5,708 bases of DNA from Planctomycetota bacterium (GTDB taxonomy: Bacteria; Planctomycetota; Phycisphaerae; Phycisphaerales; UBA1924), in NCBI GenBank assembly GCA_023412695.1, contig JAEYNG010000384.1:1-5708 (forward strand), written 5' to 3'. The notes beneath the pieces are model-generated. The model saw only the letters and a list, made by a program, of their open reading frames with translations, was not told the origin of the DNA and searched no databases. Of this stretch, positions 1 to 4,982 are shown in pieces (within the stretch, counting starts at the first letter, position 1; each line of letters starts with the position of its first letter). A program made the position numbers and the translations under genes.

Positions 1-1309
1 GTGCAGGGCCGCGGTCCCGCGGCCGCAGGTGCAGCTCCGAGTCCCCCGTGATCAGCCTCGCCCCGCGCGAGAACACGACATACGCCCACGCCCACTGGAT
101 CATCACGATCAGTTTGTTCCGAAACCCGATGAGCTGCGCCACGTGCAGCGCGGCCCACATCAGCCACGCGATAAGCCCGACGACTCTTACCCCGAGCACG
201 ACCCCGACCGCGTGTGCGCGGCCGATCGTCGCCATGTCCCCGAGGTCGCGATACTCGAATCGCTTCTGCGCCGTGCGGTCGATCACCAGGTCACCCGTTC
301 GCCCCTCGCGTGCAAGGACCTTCGCCACGTACTTGCCCATCTGGATGGCCGGCTGTGCGACACCCGGTACCTGTCGCCCGCTCTTCGGGTCCACGACCTT
401 CGCCAGGTCCCCGATGACGAACACCTCCGGATGCCCCGGCACCGTCAGGTCCGGCTTGACCTCCACACGTCCCTGCCGGTCGTGCCCGCCCGGCAGCAAC
501 GCCCCCAGTGACGATGCCCGCACGCCCGCCGCCCAGAAAACGCACCCCGCATCGATCCGCTCGTTCCCGATGGTCACGCCGCGTTCATCGATCGCCGTCA
601 CCAACGCCCCCGTCCGCACCTCCACCCCGAGCGCCTGAAGGTCCGTTTTTGCGCGCGCGCTCAAATCCGGCGTGAACGCAGCAAGCAAACGATCCTGTCC
701 CTCGACGAGCACGATCCGCGCGGTCGCGGTGTCGATCGACCTGAAATCTCGCGGGATCGACCGCCGCGCGATCTCCGCCATCGCGCCCGCGAGCTCCACA
801 CCGGTCGGCCCGCCGCCGACAACCACGAACGTCAGTCGCGCACGCCGCGCGGTCTCATCCTGCTCCCGTTCCGCGGCCTCAAACGCCAGCAGAAACCGCC
901 GCCGGATCTCGACCGCATCCTCGACCGTCTTCAACCCCGGCGCGAAGGCCGCCCATTCGTCGTTGCCGAAGTACGAGTGCGTCGCGCCGGTCGCGACGAT
1001 CAGCGCGTCATACGGAACCTCGCCATCGGCAAGCCGCACGATGCGTGCGTCAACGTCGATCCCCGTCGCCTCACCGAGCAGCACGCGGATATTGCGATAC
1101 CGCGACAGCACCTTCCGAATCGGGTACGCGATCTCCGCGGGCGAGAGCGACGCCGTCGCGACCTGGTACAGCAACGGCTGGAAGAGGTGATGGTTCCGGC
1201 GATCGATCAGCGTTACCTGGATCGGCGCATCCGCCCGGCGCGAGCCAAGCCCGCGCGCCGCGTTCAGCCCGCCGAACCCGCCACCGATGATCACGACGCG
1301 CACCGGCAC
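1..1309 (-). CDS. ndh: Type II NADH:quinone oxidoreductase (NDH-2), C-terminus cut by window edge
   Basis: This is a single-subunit, FAD-containing NADH dehydrogenase that passes electrons from NADH to membrane quinone without pumping protons, at the cytoplasmic face of the inner membrane. I translated the minus strand throughout and found no stop. From the GTG at 1309 the visible features are the FAD-binding GGGFGG at residues 9-14 with acidic D36 ending the second strand, NHHLFQPLLYQVA at 39-51, the NAD-binding VVVGGGPTGVELAG at 162-175, FWAAG at 258-262, the second FAD motif VIGD at 298-301, and the quinone-site signature AQPAIQ at 318-323. A hydrophobic, Trp-rich stretch at about 367-410, followed by RGARLITG, matches the family's membrane-anchoring tail. 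The 436 codons present are close to full family length, so only a few residues should be missing. The start is uncertain: GTG at 1303 and 1327 are alternatives. I chose 1309 because a TAnnnT box sits just ahead of it and no Shine-Dalgarno is visible. Family assignment is firm; the physiological electron acceptor is inferred. Confidence -1.
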   Translation of the reverse strand, partial: MPVRVVIIGGGFGGLNAARGLGSRRADAPIQVTLIDRRNHHLFQPLLYQVATASLSPAEIAYPIRKVLSRYRNIRVLLGEATGIDVDARIVRLADGEVPYDALIVATGATHSYFGNDEWAAFAPGLKTVEDAVEIRRRFLLAFEAAEREQDETARRARLTFVVVGGGPTGVELAGAMAEIARRSIPRDFRSIDTATARIVLVEGQDRLLAAFTPDLSARAKTDLQALGVEVRTGALVTAIDERGVTIGNERIDAGCVFWAAGVRASSLGALLPGGHDRQGRVEVKPDLTVPGHPEVFVIGDLAKVVDPKSGRQVPGVAQPAIQMGKYVAKVLAREGRTGDLVIDRTAQKRFEYRDLGDMATIGRAHAVGVVLGVRVVGLIAWLMWAALHVAQLIGFRNKLIVMIQWAWAYVVFSRGARLITGDSELHLRPRDRGPA

Positions 1310-1314
1310 GACGA

Positions 1315-1320
1315 ATGCTA
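1315..1320 (-). promoter_or_regulatory. Candidate -10 box (TAGCAT) for ndh, leaderless arrangement
   Basis: Reading the minus strand, TAGCAT fits the TAnnnT -10 pattern and ends 5 nt before the GTG at 1309, so transcription would begin about at the start codon. No Shine-Dalgarno lies between box and start. No good -35 is seen; CTGTCG 16 nt upstream matches TTGACA at only three positions. The call rests on position and on its resemblance to the box of the divergent gene. Confidence -1.
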
Positions 1321-1329
1321 AGCGCACGC

Positions 1330-1357
1330 TCGACGCCGACAGATTCAGTTGTACACT
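1330..1357 (+). promoter_or_regulatory. Candidate promoter of the 75-aa gene, leaderless arrangement
   Basis: TCGACG at 1330-1335 (4 of 6 matches to TTGACA) lies 16 nt before TACACT at 1352-1357 (a TAnnnT -10). The -10 ends 5 nt before the ATG at 1363, which would put the transcript start at or next to the A of the start codon. No ribosome binding site is present. The element overlaps the predicted promoter zone of ndh on the other strand, so the two could interfere with each other. It is predicted from sequence only, and short motifs like these arise by chance. Confidence -1.
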
Positions 1358-1362
1358 TCATC

Positions 1363-1590
1363 ATGCTCCGCCGGCTGTTCTTCGACGATTTCGACGTTCG
1401 TGCAGCATTTGCGCGGCGGTTGCACTCCTCGTGGCTCACGCGTGCGATCCGGGCCGGCGTCAAAATGCCGCGGATCCCTACCCGTCTTGTCCGGGACGGG
1501 GGCTTTGCCGAGGTCGTCAGCACCCCCGAGGGCCGGGCGTGGGCCGACCGCTGGTGGGCCGAGGCGCTCGAGACCCCGGACCCGCCCTGA
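1363..1590 (+). CDS. Small hypothetical protein, 75 aa
   Basis: I do not recognise this protein. It begins MLRRLFFDDFDVRAAF and has a basic first half (Arg-rich at 16-45, including RAIRAGVKMPRIPTRLVR) and a more acidic, Trp-containing end (RAWADRWWAEALE at 58-70). It has no signal peptide, membrane span or cysteines. Codons are strongly biased to G/C in the third position, like the surrounding real genes, and the reading frame fills most of the gap between ndh and the next gene. These two points are the main support for its being real. The frame is open from an ATG at 1315, but that start would lie upstream of the candidate promoter and only 5 nt from the ndh start, so I prefer the ATG at 1363, directly after a TACACT box. 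The compact, charged composition would allow a nucleic-acid- or protein-binding role, but nothing identifies one. It could still be a chance open frame. Confidence -1.
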   Translation: MLRRLFFDDFDVRAAFARRLHSSWLTRAIRAGVKMPRIPTRLVRDGGFAEVVSTPEGRAWADRWWAEALETPDPP

Positions 1591-1650
1591 ACGTGGGCCG
1601 CCATGCCCCAACTCCCCTCAGTGCCCCAATCTTCTCGCCGATGGAACGGG

Positions 1651-1656
1651 TAGAGT
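1651..1656 (+). promoter_or_regulatory. Possible -10 box (TAGAGT) upstream of the 322-aa membrane protein
   Basis: TAGAGT fits TAnnnT and stands 54 nt before the ATG at 1711, in the only sizeable gap upstream of that gene. Transcription would start near 1663, immediately before the hairpin at 1664-1688. No acceptable -35 lies 16-18 nt upstream, so this is a weak call. Read-through from the 75-aa gene is the alternative. Confidence -1.
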
Positions 1657-1663
1657 GTTTCTC

Positions 1664-1688
1664 GGCCCCGGCCGTTCCGGCCGCGGCC
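1664..1688 (+). other. GC-rich hairpin in the leader of the 322-aa gene
   Basis: Bases 1664-1674 and 1678-1688 form an 11-bp stem around a TTC loop with a single C/C mismatch (1668 against 1684). All other pairs are G-C. No T-run follows (the next bases are ACACGTT), so it is not a standard intrinsic terminator for the upstream small gene. It lies 11 nt before the GGAG ribosome binding site and could protect the mRNA 5' end or tune translation. Such stems also occur by chance in very GC-rich DNA. Confidence -1.
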
Positions 1689-1699
1689 ACACGTTCCGC

Positions 1700-1703
1700 G
1701 GAG
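1700..1703 (+). promoter_or_regulatory. Ribosome binding site GGAG for the 322-aa gene
   Basis: GGAG ends 7 nt before the ATG at 1711, which fixes that ATG as the start. The same 7-nt spacing recurs at the two genes downstream. Confidence -1.
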
Positions 1704-1710
1704 TTTCAGA

Positions 1711-2679
1711 ATGTCTGACACGCCTTCTCCAAGAGCAACGTCCACCCGCCTGAGCAGCAGTTGGACGCTCAAACAGGGTATCTTCTTAACGGTCCTGCTC
1801 GTCTTCGGAGCTTGGGGCCTCGCGGACGCGCTCTACTTCTATCCACGTCGCGGCCTCGAGGACGCCTCGTTCAAGCTCCGTAACTACCTCGCCGCCGCCG
1901 CCGAGGCCGGCCGCCTCGTCCCGTCTCAAATCGCCATCCCTGATCTCCGCGCCGCGCACGATGAGCTCGTCCCGCGCATGGAAGAACTGGCCAAGGCCGC
2001 GAGCTCGACGACGCTCGAGGCCCCGCGCGCAAAGTTCGACTTCGCCAAGGCCCAGTGGCTTCAAGCACTGGCCCGCACGTGGCGCCTTGTTCCGGAGCCG
2101 CAGGTCGTGGTCTCCCCCGGCGATCTGCCGAAGGACGTCTTTGTCGACGCCGCGACCCGGACTGTGAAGTACGACCCGATCAAGGGCATCGGCCTCGTTA
2201 CATCCGACGGCAGCGCGCCGACCGAGCTCGCCCCGCAGCGGTTGCTCAATGAGCTCGTGCAGAAGTGGAACACAGGCGATCAGGTCAAGCCGCTCTCCGG
2301 GTATGACATGCCGCTGCAATGGGTGTTCGTGGTGCTCGGGTTTGGCGGTGGCGCGTGGATGCTGCTGACGATGGTCCGCGCCGCCTCGAAGACCTACCGC
2401 TGGGAGCCGGGCACGCAGACCCTGATCATGCCCGGAGGCAAGCGCATCGTGCCCGCGGACGTCAAGGAGTTCGACAAGCGCCGCTGGCACAAGTTCTTTG
2501 TCACGCTGCACCTCAAGGACGGCAGTTCGCACACACTGGACCTGCTCCGCTATAACCCGCTCGAAGAGTGGGTGCTCGCCATGGAGCGCACCGCCTTCCC
2601 CGAGTCCGCAGCGCCCAGGGAACCGTCGCCCGAGCCGGTCACTGTCGGAAACGCAGCCGACGAGAATCCGAAGAACTGA
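1711..2679 (+). CDS. Two-pass membrane protein of unknown function with C-terminal PH-like domain
   Basis: I do not recognise a named family for this 322-aa protein. A Ser/Thr-rich tail of about 20 residues precedes a first membrane span at about 23-43. A polar region at 44-200 follows, with a helix-prone, Ala/Glu-rich first part (residues 58-120) and a possible beta-rich part (130-165). A second span lies at about 201-222. The C-terminal part at 227-296 starts YRWEPGTQTLIMPGGKRI and alternates short strands and turns before a helix around NPLEEWVLAMERTAFP. A string of strands capped by one helix resembles bacterial PH-like domains, which is inference from pattern alone. The last 25 residues are Pro/Glu-rich and probably disordered. 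With both ends cytoplasmic, the 44-200 region would face the periplasm. Lack of a cleavable signal peptide and the second span argue for an integral inner-membrane protein. It probably shares a transcript with the DUF456 gene 42 nt downstream, hinting at a common envelope-related role. That it is a real gene is nearly certain; its function is open. Confidence -1.
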   Translation: MSDTPSPRATSTRLSSSWTLKQGIFLTVLLVFGAWGLADALYFYPRRGLEDASFKLRNYLAAAAEAGRLVPSQIAIPDLRAAHDELVPRMEELAKAASSTTLEAPRAKFDFAKAQWLQALARTWRLVPEPQVVVSPGDLPKDVFVDAATRTVKYDPIKGIGLVTSDGSAPTELAPQRLLNELVQKWNTGDQVKPLSGYDMPLQWVFVVLGFGGGAWMLLTMVRAASKTYRWEPGTQTLIMPGGKRIVPADVKEFDKRRWHKFFVTLHLKDGSSHTLDLLRYNPLEEWVLAMERTAFPESAAPREPSPEPVTVGNAADENPKN

Positions 2680-2683
2680 GCAG

Positions 2684-2701
2684 GCGGCGGCAGTCCGCCG
2701 C
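2684..2701 (+). other. Intercistronic hairpin between the two membrane-protein genes
   Basis: GCGGCGG (2684-2690) and CCGCCGC (2695-2701) are perfectly complementary around a CAGT loop, giving a 7-bp all-GC stem. It begins 4 nt after the stop codon of the upstream gene and ends 7 nt before the GGGAGG ribosome binding site of the next. No T-run follows, so it does not look like an intrinsic terminator. It could stabilise the upstream message or set the expression ratio of the pair. Confidence -1.
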
Positions 2702-2708
2702 GATGACA

Positions 2709-2714
2709 GGGAGG
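2709..2714 (+). promoter_or_regulatory. Ribosome binding site GGGAGG that decides a TTG start
   Basis: GGGAGG ends 7 nt before the TTG at 2722. It is the strongest Shine-Dalgarno match in the window and the reason to accept a TTG start for the DUF456 gene. Confidence -1.
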
Positions 2715-2721
2715 TCTCGCG

Positions 2722-3249
2722 TTGGAACTCCTGGCGGCCAGTCTTGTCGCTCTCGGTGCGCTACTGGGCGTCGTGCTCACTGCCGCCACGCTCCCAGGGA
2801 TCTGGATCATGATCCTCGTCGCGGCCGGGTGCCAGGCCTGGTTGATGCTCCGCGAGCCCCCGGCCCAGATGTTCGACTGGTGGACACTGGGCGCGTGCCT
2901 CATCCTCGCGTTGCTGGCGGAGCTTGTCGAAATCTTTGCCTCAGCGGTAGGCACGAAGAAGGCCGGCGGGACGCGCCGCGGCGCGATCGGCTCAGTCATC
3001 GGCGCGCTCGCCGGCGCCCTGCTCGGAACTGTCCTGATCCCCATCCCGATCCTCGGCACGATCCTCGGCGCGGCCCTCGGCGCTGGCGGCGGAGCGATCA
3101 TCGCCGAGCGTCACAACGCCCGGAAGACCTGGCGCGAGGCCGCCACAATTGGCGCAGGTGCGGCCGTCGGACGCCTTGCCGCGACCATCGCCAAAGTCGC
3201 GTTCGCGGTCGTCGTCGCCACGATCCTTTGCGTCGCGGCGTTCGTATGA
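2722..3249 (+). CDS. DUF456 family membrane protein, TTG start
   Basis: This 175-aa protein fits the DUF456 family of small bacterial integral membrane proteins, whose biochemical role is not known. Hydrophobic spans lie at about 3-22 and 24-42 (split by the LPG turn at 24-26) and 54-76. A long glycine-rich stretch follows at 87-126, in which Gly recurs every three to four residues and PIPI (107-110) breaks it into two halves. A last span lies at 153-174. The family-like central piece is AELVEIFASAVGTKKAGG (66-83), where the charged GTKKAGGTRRG loop (77-87) precedes the glycine-rich segment. ERHNARKTWREA (129-140) is the main cytoplasmic loop by charge. Without the TTG start the N-terminal span would be lost, and the strong ribosome binding site supports it. 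The gene follows the 322-aa membrane protein by 42 nt and is probably co-transcribed with it. No terminator is visible after its stop. Confidence -1.
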   Translation: MELLAASLVALGALLGVVLTAATLPGIWIMILVAAGCQAWLMLREPPAQMFDWWTLGACLILALLAELVEIFASAVGTKKAGGTRRGAIGSVIGALAGALLGTVLIPIPILGTILGAALGAGGGAIIAERHNARKTWREAATIGAGAAVGRLAATIAKVAFAVVVATILCVAAFV

Positions 3250-3343
3250 GATTCGCCGATCATGAAGAGAACGTGAAGCCGACGCGTCGCGCAATTTGCC
3301 GATCTCGGTGATGTCCCCTCATACACGCGGCCGATCCGTCCTG

Positions 3344-3349
3344 TAAACT
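3344..3349 (+). promoter_or_regulatory. Candidate -10 box (TAAACT) of the phoH-comB unit
   Basis: TAAACT differs from TATAAT at two positions and is preceded directly by TG. It sits in the 147-nt gap between the DUF456 gene and phoH, predicting a transcript start near 3356 and a leader of about 40 nt. No convincing -35 is found 16-18 nt upstream. The rest of the gap (3250-3396) shows only short chance-level repeats and no T-tailed terminator. Confidence -1.
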
Positions 3350-3385
3350 AGAAGCGTCCGGGGACGGGCTTCCGCGGCCCAGGCC

Positions 3386-3389
3386 GGAG
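3386..3389 (+). promoter_or_regulatory. Ribosome binding site GGAG for phoH
   Basis: GGAG ends 7 nt before the ATG at 3397, matching the spacing used by the two preceding genes. A second, stronger purine run (GGGGAGGAG, 3408-3416) lies 13 nt before an in-frame ATG at 3430, which is longer than the usual spacing. The short inverted repeat CGGCC-CA-GGCCG (3375-3386) abuts the first site. Confidence -1.
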
Positions 3390-3396
3390 CGAATCC

Positions 3397-4971
3397 ATGC
3401 GGGCGGCGGGGAGGAGTTTTCAACCCACGATGTCCACAGTGACACGACACGAATCGACGACCGGACGCGCTGACCAGCGGCCCGGCCCTACGCACTCGCG
3501 CGATGAGCAGCCCCAGCTGGATGGGGAGAGCGAAACCGGCGTCAAGCACTTTGTGCTCGACACCAACGTCCTGCTCCACAACCCCAACGCGCTGTTCGTC
3601 TTCAAAGAGAACCACGTCGTCATCCCCTTCGCCGTGATCGAGGAGCTCGACAAACTCAAGCGGCAGAACGACGACATCGGCCGCAACGCGCGCGAGTGCA
3701 TCCGTCACCTCGACCGGCTCCGCTCCCGCGGCAAGCTGATCGACGGCGTCCGCTGGCCCGCCGCCAGCCCCACCGTCGGCCAGGCGTCCTCCGCCGGCGA
3801 CGACGCCGCGACGCAGCTCGCCGAGGGCTGGGACGTCCGCATCGACGTCGCCGAGCACACCCGCCCGAACGTCCTGCGCGAGGACTCGCCCGACAACCGC
3901 ATCATCGCGGTCGCGTGGAGCCTCCACACCCAGGGCAAGCGCGCCGTCTTCGTCTCCAAGGACCTCAACGCCCGCATCAAGTCCGATGCCCTCGGCATTC
4001 GCACCGAGGACTTCGAGAACCAGAAGGTCGACGCCGACCGCCTCTACCGCGGGTTTTACGAGATCCCCGCCGAGGGCGAGCTCATCGACGAGCTCTACTC
4101 TGAACGCATGCTCGCCGTCGAGCGTCTCGGCAATGCGCTCAACGACACCGACGAAGAGGGCCACGTCTACAAGCGCGAGCTCTTCGCCAACCAGTTCCTC
4201 ATCCTCAAGGACGCCAAGGACGAGAGCCACACCGGTCTCGCCCGCCGCCTCGCCGACACCGACCACCTCATCCCTGTCAGCAACCCGCGAAAGCCGACCT
4301 TCGGCATCATCTCGCGCAACGTGCAGCAGACGATGGCGATGGACCTGCTCCTCGACGACGAGGTCCGCCTCGTCACGCTGCTCGGCTCCGCCGGCACGGG
4401 CAAGACCCTCCTCGCCGTCGCCGCGGGCATGGCGAAGGTCTTCAACGAGGAACGCTACGAGAAGCTGCTGGTCGCCCGCCCCATCATGCCCATGGGCCGC
4501 GACATCGGCTACCTCCCCGGCGACAAGGATGAAAAGCTCACCGCCTGGATGCAGCCGATTTTCGACAACCTCACCTATCTCCTCTCCACCCGCGGCAATC
4601 CCATGCACCAGTCCGCCGAGAGCCACACCACCGAGCAGCGCATCCGCAAGCTCATGGCCGACGGCAAGCTCGTGCTCGAACCGCTCACCTACATCCGCGG
4701 CCGCTCCATCCCGCACCAGTTCATGATCGTGGACGAGGCCCAGAACCTCACCCCGCACGAGATCAAGACCATCGTCTCCCGCGTCGGCGAGGGCACGAAG
4801 GTCATCCTCACCGGCGATATCCAGCAGATCGACAACCCCTACCTCGATCAATCCTCCAACGGCCTGTCCTACATCGTCGAGAAGATGAAGGGCCTCCCTA
4901 TCGTCGGGCACGTCATGCTCACCAAGAGCGAACGCAGCGAGCTCGCCAGCCTCGCGGCGAGCATGCTGTAG
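3397..4971 (+). CDS. phoH: PIN-PhoH protein (YlaK/PhoH2-type putative ribonuclease and ATPase)
   Basis: This 524-aa protein joins an N-terminal PIN nuclease domain to a C-terminal PhoH P-loop ATPase. Proteins with this architecture are thought to cut and unwind RNA in the cytoplasm. After a polar, probably disordered leader (1-48), the PIN domain runs to about residue 215. Its acidic metal-binding set is visible: D55 in LDTN, E82/E83 in IEELD, D166 in SPDNRI and D189 in VSKDLN. An Ala/Ser/Asp-rich loop at about 121-145 looks like a flexible insertion. A linker containing LIPVSNPRKPTFGI (291-304) leads to the ATPase, with Walker A GSAGTGKT (330-337), LVARPIMPMGRDIGYLPG (358-375), Walker B FMIVDEAQN (442-450), LTGDIQQID (471-479) and a conserved SERSE near the end (511-515). 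All key residues are present, so it should be active. The start may be ATG 3397 or ATG 3430; I took 3397 for its well-spaced GGAG. The comB-like gene follows after 11 nt. Domain assignment is very secure; the phosphate-starvation link implied by the name is not evident here. Confidence -1.
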   Translation: MRAAGRSFQPTMSTVTRHESTTGRADQRPGPTHSRDEQPQLDGESETGVKHFVLDTNVLLHNPNALFVFKENHVVIPFAVIEELDKLKRQNDDIGRNARECIRHLDRLRSRGKLIDGVRWPAASPTVGQASSAGDDAATQLAEGWDVRIDVAEHTRPNVLREDSPDNRIIAVAWSLHTQGKRAVFVSKDLNARIKSDALGIRTEDFENQKVDADRLYRGFYEIPAEGELIDELYSERMLAVERLGNALNDTDEEGHVYKRELFANQFLILKDAKDESHTGLARRLADTDHLIPVSNPRKPTFGIISRNVQQTMAMDLLLDDEVRLVTLLGSAGTGKTLLAVAAGMAKVFNEERYEKLLVARPIMPMGRDIGYLPGDKDEKLTAWMQPIFDNLTYLLSTRGNPMHQSAESHTTEQRIRKLMADGKLVLEPLTYIRGRSIPHQFMIVDEAQNLTPHEIKTIVSRVGEGTKVILTGDIQQIDNPYLDQSSNGLSYIVEKMKGLPIVGHVMLTKSERSELASLAASML

Positions 4972-4982
4972 AAAGCGACGCC

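Noticed and set aside
48..1190. Plus-strand open frames of 196 and 172 codons (48-638, 672-1190)
   Set aside because: They lie opposite ndh, whose minus-strand translation shows every family motif. Their products are Ser/Thr/Arg/Pro-rich without recognisable domains.
1071..1772. A 233-codon minus-strand frame spanning the ndh start, the 75-aa gene and the start of the 322-aa gene
   Set aside because: It overlaps the real ndh frame and runs through both predicted promoter zones. The product is Arg-rich with no recognisable features.
1786..2532. A 248-codon minus-strand frame opposite the 322-aa gene
   Set aside because: The plus-strand frame has a good ribosome binding site, membrane spans and a coherent fold pattern; the minus frame is an Arg/Leu/Glu-rich shadow.
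3281..3288. GACGCGTC palindrome downstream of the DUF456 gene, considered as a terminator or operator
   Set aside because: It is only 8 bp, has no loop and no T-run, and is expected by chance at this base composition.
3255..3336. GCCGATC occurring three times (3255, 3298, 3330) before phoH, considered as operator sites
   Set aside because: The spacing is irregular (43 and 32 nt), flanks are not conserved, and the heptamer is common in GC-rich DNA of this type.
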